A stretch of 64,000 nt of DNA, taken from Actinomycetospora cinnamomea (GTDB lineage: Bacteria > Actinomycetota > Actinomycetes > Mycobacteriales > Pseudonocardiaceae). The translations under genes and the position numbers were made by a program. The notes beneath the pieces are model-generated. The model made no database searches, was not told where the DNA came from, and was given only the letters and a program-made list of their open reading frames with translations. Positions 23,676 to 32,383 of the stretch are shown here, piece by piece (the first letter of the stretch is position 1; each line of letters begins with the position of its first letter). The stretch is from positions 186,001-250,000 of the forward strand of contig NZ_QEKW01000008.1 of NCBI RefSeq assembly GCF_003096675.1, read 5' to 3'.

Positions 23676-23734
23676 GGCGGACCGGCCCTGGCCGCGGTGG
23701 TGTCACGCGGGCCCGGTCCGCCCCGGCGAGTATC
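23676..23734 (-). promoter_or_regulatory. Candidate fdxA promoter with 5' leader hairpin
   Basis: On the minus strand GATACT (23729-23734) could serve as a -10 box for fdxA. Just downstream, GGCGGACCGG at 23676-23685 and its exact complement at 23713-23722 would form a hairpin at the very 5' end of the transcript. No -35 is evident. Whether the hairpin regulates fdxA or only stabilises the message is unknown. Confidence 0.3.
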
Positions 23735-23815
23735 CCGGTCGCGTCGCCCGAGCGCCCGTGCGGGGGCGCCCCGATCGGCCTCGCGTGCCATGGCGGCCGT
23801 CACACCCGGCCCAGG

Positions 23816-24658
23816 TCAGCGCCTGCGGCCCTGCTCCCGCGCCACCCAGGCGGCCGCCGCGCGGGCCGCCCGCTTGAGCCCCGAGCGCTCGCTGCGGTAG
23901 CTGGCCAGGGCGCCGACCACGGGCAGGTTGGCCAGCACCCGCCAGAACGTGCGGCCCTGCGGGCGCCGGTCGAGCTCCTGCTGCAGGCCCCACAGGGTGC
24001 GACCCATCCGCCACACGGCGCGGGCCAGGGCGGCGAGGCGGCCCCGTTCCTCCTCGTGCTCGCCGGACCCGACACCGCCGCTCAGGTCGCCGGCCTCCCG
24101 CTCGACGTCGGTGCCGTGCGGGTCGCCGTGGCGGGTCGGGTCGACGTCGCGGCCGAACAGCACGGCGGCCAGCAGGCGCACCTGCTCGTCGCGGCCGTCC
24201 ACGCCGTGCTCGCTGGCGATGGCGCACACGACCAGGCCCTGCGCGCCCAGCCCGAGGATGTCCGAGACGGGCAGCCGGCGCGCCAGGGCGCCGCCGATGC
24301 CGGGGATCGAGGCCACCGCGGAGGTGAAGCGCCCGACCCGCGAGACCCACCAGCGGTCGCGCTCCTCCGGGCTCATCGCCTGCCAGCGCGGGGTGCCGGG
24401 CAGCTTGGAGGTGGCCAGGCGGTCGAGCACCCGCGCCCGCGCCGCGCGGAAGGCGCGCCCGATCCTCCCGCGGCGCGTGCTGGGCGCGGGCAGGCGCTCG
24501 GTGTCGCCCGCGCCGTCCTGCACCTCGATCGCGCGCCGCCGGGCCAGGCGCCCGAGCCGGAAGGGGTCGGCGTCGCGCAGTCCGCGCAGCACCGGCCCCG
24601 TGGCGGCCACGAAGGGGCGCAGGACGCGGACGACGTGCTCGTCGGGAATGGCGGGCAT
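23816..24658 (-). CDS. Conserved hypothetical protein
   Basis: 280 aa, start ATG 24658. No signal peptide. The N-terminal ~110 residues are basic (many RRR/ARR). A weakly hydrophobic middle, RFTSAVASIPGIGGALARRLPVSDILGLGAQGLVVCAIA, could lie against or across the membrane. The region WQAMSPEERDRWWVSRVGRF looks conserved and helical. I recognise no catalytic motif. It sits between fdxA and the mshB block on the same strand. The glycine-rich IPGIGG stretch recalls EcsC-type proteins, but this is not secure. Confidence 0.6.
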   Translation of the reverse strand: MPAIPDEHVVRVLRPFVAATGPVLRGLRDADPFRLGRLARRRAIEVQDGAGDTERLPAPSTRRGRIGRAFRAARARVLDRLATSKLPGTPRWQAMSPEERDRWWVSRVGRFTSAVASIPGIGGALARRLPVSDILGLGAQGLVVCAIASEHGVDGRDEQVRLLAAVLFGRDVDPTRHGDPHGTDVEREAGDLSGGVGSGEHEEERGRLAALARAVWRMGRTLWGLQQELDRRPQGRTFWRVLANLPVVGALASYRSERSGLKRAARAAAAWVAREQGRRR

Positions 24659-24701
24659 GGCGCCACGTTTCCCGACGCGGCCGTTCCTCAACCGCGCGCG
24701 C

Positions 24702-25175
24702 TCATCCGGGGGCGCCGTGCACCCGGTGCCGGGCGCCGCGCCACGACAGTGCCAGCGCGCCGGGCACCACCCCGGCCGCGAGCAGCAGGACCGCCCGCCA
24801 GTCCGGCGGCAGCACGCCGGCACCGGCGGGGCTCCACAGGCCGGCGACCAGGACGGTCAGCGTCCAGACCGCGAGCGGCACCAGCGGCGCCCGCGACCCG
24901 GGCAGGACGGCGTCGGCGCCGAGCACCAACACCGGTGTGGTCAGGGCCGCGACCAGCGCCGCGATCGGCAACGGGACGCCCCCGTCGCCGACGCGCAGGG
25001 TCAGCCACGCCATCTCGGTCCACGCGAGCAGCACCGCGTCCACCGCGAGCACGGCGACGGCGATCGCGGCGAGGACCGTGCGGCGGCGGGGGGGCGTCGG
25101 GGAGGAGCGAGGGTCGCCCTCGCTGCTTCCCACGCAGCCAGGGCGTCCCTCGCTCCCCACCTCGGCCCCGTTCAC
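24702..25175 (-). CDS. Small membrane protein downstream of mshB (Rv1171-like position)
   Basis: 157 aa with four hydrophobic helices (TVLAAIAVAVLAVDAVLLAW; IAALVAALTTPVLVLGA; LVPLAVWTLTVLVAGLW; AVLLLAAGVVPGALALSW). The GTG at 25175 overlaps the mshB stop as GTGA, so it is translated with mshB. A similar small membrane gene follows mshB in M. tuberculosis (Rv1171); I infer orthology from position and topology. Residues 5-22 are encoded by a 51-bp inverted repeat that looks inserted. Role unknown. Confidence 0.7.
   Translation of the reverse strand: MNGAEVGSEGRPGCVGSSEGDPRSSPTPPRRRTVLAAIAVAVLAVDAVLLAWTEMAWLTLRVGDGGVPLPIAALVAALTTPVLVLGADAVLPGSRAPLVPLAVWTLTVLVAGLWSPAGAGVLPPDWRAVLLLAAGVVPGALALSWRGARHRVHGAPG
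25105..25155. repeat. 51-bp imperfect palindrome inside the mshB-linked membrane gene
   Basis: Arms 25105-25126 and 25134-25155 pair at 20 of 22 positions, starting GAGCGAGGG on both strands, around a 7-nt loop. It is in frame and encodes the hydrophilic N-terminal stretch SEGRPGCVGSSEGDPRSS before the first membrane helix. Size and design match the other palindromes in the window, but the arm sequence is different. Confidence 0.7.
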
Positions 25176-26032
25176 GTCGACCCGACCAGCGCGTCCAGGC
25201 CGCCTTCGGGGCCACGCAGGTGCACGAAGCTCTCGACGCCCAGCACCGGCTGGGCCAGGCCGTTGGACAGCGCGAACACCGGCGGCTCGTGGCCGTCGTC
25301 GTGGACCTCGATCTGGGTGGCGTGGGCGCGCAGGGCCGCGAGCTTGGCGACGCGGGCGCCCGCGAGCTCGACCCGCGTCGTGATGGTCGCGTCGGGCACG
25401 GTCGGCAGGTCCTCGACCGGCGGCACCGGCCACGGCAGCCCGCCGCGGCGCCGCAGCGCCTCCAGCCCCGCGGCGACCTCGTCGCGGGGCGCGGCGGTGG
25501 CCACCACGGTGATCGTCGCCGCGTCGGGGTCCACCGCGGTGACGGCGGCCATCGTCACCTCGTGGGCCCGCACGTGGTCCGGGTGGCCGTAGCCGCCGTC
25601 CCGGTCGTAGGTGACGACCACGCCCGGTGAGACCTCGCGCAGCACCGCGACCAGCGCCTCGACCTGCGCGTCGGCCGTGCCGGGGGCGGCGAAGGCGTCG
25701 GGGGAGATCGTGACCGGCGCCGCGGCGTGGATGCCCTCGCCGACCCGCACCATGCCCGAGTCGTGCCAGGTCCCCGCGCCGCCGAGCCAGCGCTGGTCGG
25801 TGACCCCGAGCGCGTCGCAGGCCCGGGCGAGCTCGCCCTCGCGGTACCTGCCGAGCGCGTCGCCGGACAGGTGCTGCAGGCCCGGCGGGATCACCTCACC
25901 CTGCTCGCCGCGGTTGCCCGTCACGAGCGTCACCGGCACCCCCGCGGCCGTGGCGAGGGCCATCAGCCCGCCACAGGTGATCGTCTCGTCGTCCGGGTGT
26001 GCGTGGACGAGGAGCAGCGGACCGGGGCTCAC
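25172..26032 (-). CDS. mshB: N-acetyl-1-D-myo-inosityl-2-amino-2-deoxy-glucopyranoside deacetylase
   Basis: 286 aa. The zinc deacetylase of mycothiol synthesis, producing GlcN-inositol for ligation to cysteine. PIG-L family motifs: LLVHAHPDDETITCGG with the metal His/Asp and the catalytic Asp, and GGYGHPDHVRAHEVT with the remaining metal His. Length agrees with mycobacterial MshB. Start is GTG 26032, or GTG 26038 two codons earlier; a TACCGT box on the same strand ends 3 nt before the earlier one, so the mRNA has little or no leader. The small membrane gene overlaps its stop. Presence of mshB marks an actinobacterium. Confidence 0.93.
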   Translation of the reverse strand: MSPGPLLLVHAHPDDETITCGGLMALATAAGVPVTLVTGNRGEQGEVIPPGLQHLSGDALGRYREGELARACDALGVTDQRWLGGAGTWHDSGMVRVGEGIHAAAPVTISPDAFAAPGTADAQVEALVAVLREVSPGVVVTYDRDGGYGHPDHVRAHEVTMAAVTAVDPDAATITVVATAAPRDEVAAGLEALRRRGGLPWPVPPVEDLPTVPDATITTRVELAGARVAKLAALRAHATQIEVHDDGHEPPVFALSNGLAQPVLGVESFVHLRGPEGGLDALVGST

Positions 26033-26090
26033 GAGCACGCAACGGTAGGTGTTCGACGGGTCGGGGCCGCCCACCGGGTACGGGCACGAC

Positions 26091-26657
26091 ATGGACGACC
26101 TGACCTGGTCGGTCTCGTGGGAGACCGAGCTGGACGACGCGGAGCACCCGGCGCTGGCCGGGCTCCTGGCCCGGGCCTACCCGCACGAGGCCCACCGGTT
26201 CGGCGCGGGGTGGACCTGGACCGGCGCGCGACCCGAGCTGCGTGTCGTCGCCCGGCGCACGGGCGTCCCCGTGGCGCACGCGGGGATCATCCGCCGGTTC
26301 CTGCGGGCGCTCCCCGACGAGGGCCCGGCACGCGAGGTCCTGGTCGGCGACGTGGGCCTCGTCGCCGTCGACCCCGACCAGCACGGGCGGGGGCTCGGGC
26401 GGGCGCTGCTGGCTCGGGTGGTCGAGACGCTCGTGGGTCTCGACACCCCCTTCGGCTTCCTGACCTGCGGCCCCGACGTGGAGGGCTTCTACCGCGCGGC
26501 GGGCTGGACGCGCCTCGACGACGTCGCCGTCCGCACGATCACCCTCGACCACCGCGGCGTGACCGACCACGACCCGGCGATGGTGCATGCCGCGGGCCGC
26601 CCCCTCGCCGACTGGCCGGCCGGGCGCACCGTGGCGCGCGACGGGCAGATGCCCTGA
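26091..26657 (+). CDS. GNAT-family N-acetyltransferase (NodA/AAC(2')-like fold)
   Basis: 188 aa. A single acetyltransferase domain. The acyl-CoA pyrophosphate loop is DQHGRGLGRALLARV in the middle, and GDVGLVAVDPDQ forms the preceding strand. The C-terminal strand region CGPDVEGFYRAAGWTRLDD is the usual GNAT end. Overall layout recalls the NodA and AAC(2') branch, in which acyl transfer goes to a sugar amine, but substrate cannot be predicted. Divergent from mshB with about 60 bp between starts; its stop faces oppF 6 bp away. No evidence for a resistance role. Confidence 0.75.
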   Translation: MDDLTWSVSWETELDDAEHPALAGLLARAYPHEAHRFGAGWTWTGARPELRVVARRTGVPVAHAGIIRRFLRALPDEGPAREVLVGDVGLVAVDPDQHGRGLGRALLARVVETLVGLDTPFGFLTCGPDVEGFYRAAGWTRLDDVAVRTITLDHRGVTDHDPAMVHAAGRPLADWPAGRTVARDGQMP

Positions 26658-26663
26658 CGCGCC

Positions 26664-27677
26664 CTACTCGGCCCGCACCAGGCGCGGGGGCTCGGCGAAG
26701 TGGCAGGCCGTGGGGTGGTCGGTGGCGTGCCCGGTGCCCGGGCGGAGCCCGAGGGCCGGGGGCTGCTCGGCGCAGACCTCCTGGGCCTTCGGGCAGCGGG
26801 TGCGGAAGCGGCAGCCCGACGGCGGGTCGGCCGGGCTCGGGACATCGCCCTCGAGGCGTATCCGCGCGCGCCGCACCGTGGGGTCCGGCACCGGCACCGA
26901 CGACAGCAGCGCCTGCGTGTAGGGGTGGCTCGCCCGCGCGTAGATCTCCTCCGCCGTGCCGGTCTCGACGATCGAGCCCAGGTACATCACCGCGACGCGG
27001 TCGCAGAGGTGCCGCACGACGCCCAGGTCGTGGGCGATGAACAGGTAGGCCAGCCCGAACTCGCGCTGCAGGTCGGAGAGCAGGTTCAGCACCTGTGCCT
27101 GGATCGAGACGTCGAGGGCCGACACGGGCTCGTCGCACACGATCACCTTCGGCCGCAGCGCGAGCGCGCGGGCGATGCCGATGCGCTGACGCTGGCCCCC
27201 CGAGAACTGGTGCGGGTAGCGGCGGATGTGCTCGGGGTTGAGCCCGACCACCTCGAGCAGCTCCTGCACCCGCCGACGGCGGTCGCCCTTCGGCGCCACC
27301 TCCGGGTGGATGTCGAAGGGCTCGCCGACGATGTCGCCGACCGTGCGACGCGGGTTCAACGAGGTGTACGGGTCCTGCAGGACGATCTGCATGTCCCGTC
27401 GCCACGCCTTCAGGGCCGCGCCCCGCTTGGCGAAGAGGTCCTCGCCCTCGAACTGCGCCGTGCCGCTGGTCGGGGGGATCAGGCGCATGAGGACCTGGGC
27501 CAGCGTCGACTTCCCGCACCCCGACTCCCCGACCACGCCGAGCGTCTCGCCCGGCGCCAGGTCCAGCGAGACACCGTCGACCGCGCGCACGTGCCCGATC
27601 GTGCGGCGGAACAGCACGCCCCGCGTCACGGGGAAGTGCTTGACGAGGTCCCGGACGGAGAGCACCGGCTCCCTCAT
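26664..27677 (-). CDS. oppF: Peptide ABC transporter ATP-binding protein OppF-like
   Basis: 337 aa, last gene of the five-gene opp operon. Walker A is GESGCGKST, signature is [15 protein letters not shown], Walker B is [13 protein letters not shown], and the switch His is in IAHDLG. The C-terminal oligopeptide/dipeptide extension carries a [14 protein letters not shown] cysteine group, which binds an iron-sulfur cluster in some homologues. Start ATG 27677 overlaps the oppD stop. It powers uptake together with OppD. Peptides are the likely substrate; nickel or other ligands cannot be excluded. Confidence 0.9.
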   Translation of the reverse strand: MREPVLSVRDLVKHFPVTRGVLFRRTIGHVRAVDGVSLDLAPGETLGVVGESGCGKSTLAQVLMRLIPPTSGTAQFEGEDLFAKRGAALKAWRRDMQIVLQDPYTSLNPRRTVGDIVGEPFDIHPEVAPKGDRRRRVQELLEVVGLNPEHIRRYPHQFSGGQRQRIGIARALALRPKVIVCDEPVSALDVSIQAQVLNLLSDLQREFGLAYLFIAHDLGVVRHLCDRVAVMYLGSIVETGTAEEIYARASHPYTQALLSSVPVPDPTVRRARIRLEGDVPSPADPPSGCRFRTRCPKAQEVCAEQPPALGLRPGTGHATDHPTACHFAEPPRLVRAE

Positions 27678-28714
27678 CCCGACACCACATCCTGCGTCGC
27701 GGGACGGTCCGGCCCCTCGGCCACGAACTGCTCGGCGAAGTGGCAGGCGGCCCGGTGATCCGGCGCGCCCACCTCCCGCAGGGGTGGCACCTCGTCGGTG
27801 CACACGTCCTGCGCGTACGCGCACCGCGGGTGGAACGGGCAGCCGTGCGGGATCGCCGACAGGCTCGGCGGCAGCCCGGGGATCGGCCGCAGCACGGCGC
27901 CCGCTCCCCCGACACCCGCGTCGTCCACGCGGGGCACCGAGTCCATCAGCCCGCGGGTGTACGGGTGCCCGGGGCGGGCGTAGAGCGTCGCGGCGTCGGC
28001 GTGCTCGACGATCCGCCCGGCGTACATCACCGCGATCCGGTCGGCGACCTCGGCGACCACGCCGAGGTCGTGGGTGATCAGGACGAGGCCCGTTCCCCGC
28101 TCGCGACGCAGCTCGTCGAGCAGCTCCATGATCTGCGCCTGCACCGTGACGTCGAGCGCGGTGGCGGGCTCGTCGGCGATGAGCAGCTCCGGGTCCAGCG
28201 CGAGCGCCATCGCGATCATGGCGCGCTGCCGCATGCCGCCGGAGAACTGGTGCGGGTACTCCTTCACGCGCTGCTTCGCGTTCGGGATGCGCACCAGGTC
28301 GAGCATCTCGGCGGCCCGGACCATCGCGTCCCGGCGGGACATGCCGCGCCGGAACCGGAACTGCTCGGCGATCTGGAAGCCGACGGAGTAGACGGGGTTC
28401 AGCGCCGACAGCGCGTCCTGGAAGATCATCGCCATCGACTCGCCGCGCAGCAGCCGCCGCCGTTCCTCGTCGGCGCCGAGCAGCTCCTCGCCGCGGAAGC
28501 GCACCGCGCCGCCGGTGATCCGCCCCGGCGGCGTGTCGAGGATTCCCATGATCGTCTGGGCGGTGACGCTCTTGCCCGAGCCGGACTCGCCCAGCACGGC
28601 CAGCGTCTCGCCCTCGTCGACGTGGCAGCTCACGCCGTTGAGCACCGACGCGGTCCCGCGGCCCCGGCCGAACTCGACGCGCAGGTCGTCGACCTCGAGG
28701 AGGTGCTCGTCCAT
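27674..28714 (-). CDS. oppD: Peptide ABC transporter ATP-binding protein OppD-like
   Basis: 346 aa from ATG 28714; a GTG at 28723 overlaps the oppC stop, but AGGGGA is well spaced only for the ATG. Walker [10 protein letters not shown], signature [15 protein letters not shown], Walker [14 protein letters not shown] and switch LITHDLG are intact. The C-terminal oligopeptide domain has [14 protein letters not shown]. It forms the heterodimeric ATPase with OppF. The gene order F-D-C-B-A on the minus strand means transcription runs A to F. Confidence 0.9.
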   Translation of the reverse strand: MDEHLLEVDDLRVEFGRGRGTASVLNGVSCHVDEGETLAVLGESGSGKSVTAQTIMGILDTPPGRITGGAVRFRGEELLGADEERRRLLRGESMAMIFQDALSALNPVYSVGFQIAEQFRFRRGMSRRDAMVRAAEMLDLVRIPNAKQRVKEYPHQFSGGMRQRAMIAMALALDPELLIADEPATALDVTVQAQIMELLDELRRERGTGLVLITHDLGVVAEVADRIAVMYAGRIVEHADAATLYARPGHPYTRGLMDSVPRVDDAGVGGAGAVLRPIPGLPPSLSAIPHGCPFHPRCAYAQDVCTDEVPPLREVGAPDHRAACHFAEQFVAEGPDRPATQDVVSG

Positions 28715-28719
28715 CGCCG

Positions 28720-29664
28720 TCACCGTCCCCTCGGGTCGAAGGCGTCGCGGACGGCGTCGCCGAGCATGACGAACGCGAGCACCGCGACGACCAGGAAGGC
28801 GGCGGGGAAGAACAGCGCCTGCGGGATGTCCGCCACGCGCTCCTGCGCCTCGGAGATCATCACGCCCCAGGAGACGACCGGGTCGCGCAGGCCGATGCCC
28901 AGGAACGACAGCGCGGCCTCGGCGCCGATGAACACGCCGAACTGGATGGTCGCGAAGACCAGCACCGGCGCGAGGGTGTTCGGCAGGATGTGCCGCCCGA
29001 CGATGCGCAGCGGGCCGGCACCGAGGGCGCGGGCGGCCTTCACGTAGTCCTGCTGGCTGATCTCCAGCGCCGCCGCCCGCATGATGCGCATGGCCAGCGG
29101 CCAGGACAGCACGACGATCGTGAGCACCACCTGGGTGACGATGCGGACCTCGCCGACGATCCGGCCGGGCTGGTTGAAGGTCGTGAGGATGACGATGCCG
29201 CCCAGGATGAAGGGCAGCCCGGCGAAGACCTCGCCGACCCGGGAGACCAGGCCGTCGACCCAGCTGCCGCGGTACCCGGCCACGAGACCGGCCATCGCCC
29301 CGACCAGCACCGTGCCCAGGCTGGCGAGCAGCCCCACGGTCAGGGTGGGGGCGGCCCCGTGGATCGCGCGGGCGTAGATGTCGCGCCCCTGCAGGTCCCG
29401 CCCGAGGACGGCGTCCGGCGAGGGGTCGGCCCCGGAGAGGGCGAGGTCGGCGACGCGGGGGTCGACCGAGGTGAACAGCGACGGCCACAGCGCCATCACC
29501 AGCAGCACGAGGATGAGCGTCGACGCGATCCAGAACAGCGGCCGCCGACGCAGCTGCGCCCAGCCGTCGACCCAGAGGCCGCCCCTCCCGGCGGACTCGT
29601 CGACCGCTGCCGCCTCGTCGGGCTCGGCGCCCCGCGCCCGCAGGGCCGGTGCGGTGTCAGTCAT
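28720..29664 (-). CDS. oppC: Peptide ABC transporter permease OppC-like
   Basis: 314 aa. One N-terminal helix ([21 protein letters not shown]) precedes a BPD-transport domain with five helices. The periplasmic-facing stretch [17 protein letters not shown] and the EAA-type coupling loop [24 protein letters not shown] are characteristic of OppC/DppC. It pairs with OppB in the cytoplasmic membrane. Its ATG overlaps the oppB stop by 8 nt, and its stop overlaps the oppD region, so all are translationally coupled. Confidence 0.9.
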   Translation of the reverse strand: MTDTAPALRARGAEPDEAAAVDESAGRGGLWVDGWAQLRRRPLFWIASTLILVLLVMALWPSLFTSVDPRVADLALSGADPSPDAVLGRDLQGRDIYARAIHGAAPTLTVGLLASLGTVLVGAMAGLVAGYRGSWVDGLVSRVGEVFAGLPFILGGIVILTTFNQPGRIVGEVRIVTQVVLTIVVLSWPLAMRIMRAAALEISQQDYVKAARALGAGPLRIVGRHILPNTLAPVLVFATIQFGVFIGAEAALSFLGIGLRDPVVSWGVMISEAQERVADIPQALFFPAAFLVVAVLAFVMLGDAVRDAFDPRGR

Positions 29665-30583
29665 ATCGGATCCTCGGGTCGAGCACGGCGTAGAGCAGGT
29701 CGACGACCAGGTTGGCGAGCAGGAAGACGATGACGAGCAGGGCGACGATGCCCACCACGGTGGCGATGTCCTGCTGCTGGATGCCGCGGAACACCAGCCC
29801 GCCGATGCCGCGGATGTTGAACACGCCCTCGGTGAGGATCGCCCCGCCCATGAGCGCCCCGACGTCGTAGCCCAGGAAGGTGACGACCGGGATCAGCGAG
29901 TTGCGCAGCATGTGCACCCCGACCACGCGACGCCGGGTCAGGCCCTTGGCGACCGCGGTGCGGACGAAGTCGGCGCGGCGGTTCTCCATGAGGCTCGTGC
30001 GGGTCAGGCGGGCGATGTAGGCCATCGACAGCGCGCCGAGCACGAGTCCCGGGACGAGCAGCTGGCCGATCGTCGGGTCGCCCGGGACCGACGGCCGGAT
30101 CCAGCCGAGCTCCACCCCGAGGACCTGGCGCAGGACCAGGCCGGTCACGAAGACGGGCAGGGCGATGAGCACCAGGGTCGAGACGAGCACGAGGTTGTCG
30201 ACGAACCCGCGCCCGCGCAGGCCGGTGAGCACCCCGGCGGCGATGCCGATGACGGCCTCGATGGCCACGGCGACCAGGGCCAGCTTGATCGTGATCGGGT
30301 ACGCGTCGGCGATCAGCGTCGACACCTCGGTGCCCGAGAACGTCTGCCCGAAGTCGCCCGTGAGCAGGGCGCCCAGGTACTTGAGGTACTGGACGACCAG
30401 GGGGTCGTCGAGGTTGTAGCGCTCGGTCATCTCGGCGATGTACGCCGGCGAGCAGGCCCGCTGGCCGCACTTGCCGGCGAACGGGTCGTCGGAGATCCCC
30501 CAGACCAGGAAGTAGACGAGGAACGTCGTGCCGAGGAAGACGGGAACGAGTTGCAGCAGGCGCCGCGCGGTGTAGCGGCCCAT
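29657..30583 (-). CDS. oppB: Peptide ABC transporter permease OppB-like
   Basis: 308 aa. Starts with the typical OppB/DppB MGRYTARRLLQLVPVFLGTT helix. The EAA loop is DFVRTAVAKGLTRRRVVGVHMLRN, and the C-terminus has GGAILTEGVFNIRGIGGL. The extracytoplasmic loop contains GKCGQRACSP, with two cysteines that could form a disulfide, which is not standard. Located 11 nt after oppA. Confidence 0.9.
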   Translation of the reverse strand: MGRYTARRLLQLVPVFLGTTFLVYFLVWGISDDPFAGKCGQRACSPAYIAEMTERYNLDDPLVVQYLKYLGALLTGDFGQTFSGTEVSTLIADAYPITIKLALVAVAIEAVIGIAAGVLTGLRGRGFVDNLVLVSTLVLIALPVFVTGLVLRQVLGVELGWIRPSVPGDPTIGQLLVPGLVLGALSMAYIARLTRTSLMENRRADFVRTAVAKGLTRRRVVGVHMLRNSLIPVVTFLGYDVGALMGGAILTEGVFNIRGIGGLVFRGIQQQDIATVVGIVALLVIVFLLANLVVDLLYAVLDPRIRYD

Positions 30584-30594
30584 GAGGGGGCGCC

Positions 30595-32193
30595 TCAGTC
30601 CTGCGGCGCGAGCTGGAACGACGTGGTGACCAGGCGGTCGAGCGGGTTGCGCTCACCCGAGACGAGCCGCTGCGAGTCGCCGTAGAGGATCGGGCGGGTG
30701 TAGATCGGGATGACGGGCATGTCCGCCAGGATCATCCGCTCCGCCTGCTGGTAGCCCGCGACCGCGGCCTCCCGGGTCGGGGCCTGGTCGGCCGCCGACA
30801 GCTGGGCGTCCACGGCCGGGTTGGAGTAGCCGCCGTCGTTCGAGGACGCCCCGGTGCGGTAGAGCTGCGTCAGGAACGTCTCCAGGTTCGGGTAGTCCCC
30901 GATCCACCCCGTCCGGAAGAGCCCGGTGAACCCCTGGCTGTTCGCCAGTCGGCGCAGCTCGGAGAACGACGGCACCGGGGTGTAGCGGGCGTCGATGCCG
31001 AGGTTCTGCCGCAGCTGGTTGGTCACCGCCTGCATCCACACGTCGTGCCCGCCGTCGGAGTTGGCGGTCAGCGTCAGCGGCCCCGGGAAGCCGCCCGCCT
31101 CGGCCAGGAGCTGCCGGGCGCGCTGCGGGTCGAACCGGCAGGCCACGCCGCACTGGTCGGGCAGGTAGCCCTCGGCGGCCGAAGTGGCCAGCCCGTCCAT
31201 CGGGTTGTACACCCCGTTGAACAGCTGGTCGACGATCAACCGGCGGTCGATGGCCATGGAGAAGGCCTGACGGATCCGCGGGTCGGCGAAGCGCGGGTCG
31301 TAGAGCGGGAAGGTGAGCGTGGTGGTGCTCAGGCCCTCCTTGAGGTGGGCGCGGTCACCGAGGTCCTGGCGCCACCGGCCGCCGGAGAGGGCCGACGAGG
31401 GGATCGCCTTGACGTGGTCGAGGTTGCCGGACACGAGGTCGTCGTAGGCGGTCTGCAGCTCGCTGTAGACGCGGTACTCGAGCCGGGACACCGTGGGCTT
31501 GATGTCGCCGGCGTACTGGTCGTTGCGGACCAGCGTCAGGTTCTGGTTCGGCGTCCGCGCCTCGAAGCGGTACTCGCCGTTGCCGATGGGCCGCTCCTCC
31601 CAGGCCTGCTGGTTCTGGAAGAACGCGGTCGGCAGCGGGTAGTAGGCCGAGTACCCCAGGGTGGTCGGGAAGATCGTGAAGGGCTGCTCGAGCGTGACGG
31701 TGAAGGTCTGCGGGTCGACGACGCGCAGCCCGCTCATCGTCCGCGCCGTCGGCGCCTCGGTGCTGACCTCGTCGTAGCCCTGGATCTTCTCCATGAACGA
31801 CTGGGCCTGGGCGGCGTTCGGGCCGTACGCCGTCCAGTTCCACGCGTCGACGTAGTTCTGGGCGGTCACCGGGGTGCCGTCGTGGAACGTCCAGCCGGGC
31901 TCGAGCCGGATCGTGAACGTCGTGTTGTCCGTGGTGTCGATCGCCGCCGCGGTCTCCAGCTCGGGGCGCGCCGTGTCGACGTCGTAGCGGACGAGGCCGG
32001 CGAACAGGGCGCCGATGACGTCGCCGCCGTTCTGCTCGGTGGTGTTCCCGGGGACGAGCGGGTTCTCCGGCTCGCCCCAGTCGAGCGTGACGGTCTCGGA
32101 GGACCGGTCGTCCCCTCCCCCGCCACAGGCGCTGGCGACCAGCACCACGGCCAGCAGCGCGGCCACGGTGGTGGCCAGGCGGCGCAGCGACAA
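30595..32193 (-). CDS. oppA: Peptide-binding lipoprotein OppA-like
   Basis: 532 aa. Solute-binding protein of family 5 anchored outside the membrane. Signal with lipobox VLVASAC, cysteine at residue 23, then a GGGGDD linker. The SBP_bac_5 body includes GWTFHDGTPVTAQNYVDAWNW, FPLYDPRFADPRIRQAFSMAIDR and a C-terminal YTRPILYGDSQRL. The best start is the TTG at 32193 because AGGAGG lies 4 nt before it and the signal peptide begins there; no ATG or GTG fits. A promoter with good -35 and -10 lies 90 bp upstream. First gene of the opp operon. Confidence 0.88.
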   Translation of the reverse strand: MSLRRLATTVAALLAVVLVASACGGGGDDRSSETVTLDWGEPENPLVPGNTTEQNGGDVIGALFAGLVRYDVDTARPELETAAAIDTTDNTTFTIRLEPGWTFHDGTPVTAQNYVDAWNWTAYGPNAAQAQSFMEKIQGYDEVSTEAPTARTMSGLRVVDPQTFTVTLEQPFTIFPTTLGYSAYYPLPTAFFQNQQAWEERPIGNGEYRFEARTPNQNLTLVRNDQYAGDIKPTVSRLEYRVYSELQTAYDDLVSGNLDHVKAIPSSALSGGRWRQDLGDRAHLKEGLSTTTLTFPLYDPRFADPRIRQAFSMAIDRRLIVDQLFNGVYNPMDGLATSAAEGYLPDQCGVACRFDPQRARQLLAEAGGFPGPLTLTANSDGGHDVWMQAVTNQLRQNLGIDARYTPVPSFSELRRLANSQGFTGLFRTGWIGDYPNLETFLTQLYRTGASSNDGGYSNPAVDAQLSAADQAPTREAAVAGYQQAERMILADMPVIPIYTRPILYGDSQRLVSGERNPLDRLVTTSFQLAPQD

Positions 32194-32282
32194 CGTTCCT
32201 CCTCGTGGTGTCGGGACTCCGGGTCCCTCGCGGGGGCCACGCTTCGGAGGCACGTGTTCACCGCGTGTGATCCGGCGCGGGA

Positions 32283-32311
32283 AACCTAGGGACAACCTGA
32301 GAAGTCGGCAA
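32283..32311 (-). promoter_or_regulatory. Promoter of the opp operon
   Basis: On the minus strand TTGCCG (32306-32311) and TAGGTT (32283-32288) are separated by exactly 17 nt, a good match to a primary-sigma promoter. Transcription would start about 32276, leaving a leader of roughly 80 nt before the oppA TTG. Confidence 0.6.
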
Positions 32312-32383
32312 GACGTTCGCCCGTTGCCCACAGGACGACCGTCGAAACGTCATCTTCTCGTCAGGTGGAACCGGACGAAGGAG

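Noticed and set aside
24702-25433. Longer form of the mshB-linked membrane protein reaching 25433
   Set aside because: The upstream part is antisense to conserved MshB sequence; the GTG at 25175 overlapping the mshB stop is the natural start.
26091-26657. Aminoglycoside 2'-N-acetyltransferase
   Set aside because: The fold resembles that branch, but no substrate-specific residues can be recognised; only the GNAT assignment is supported.
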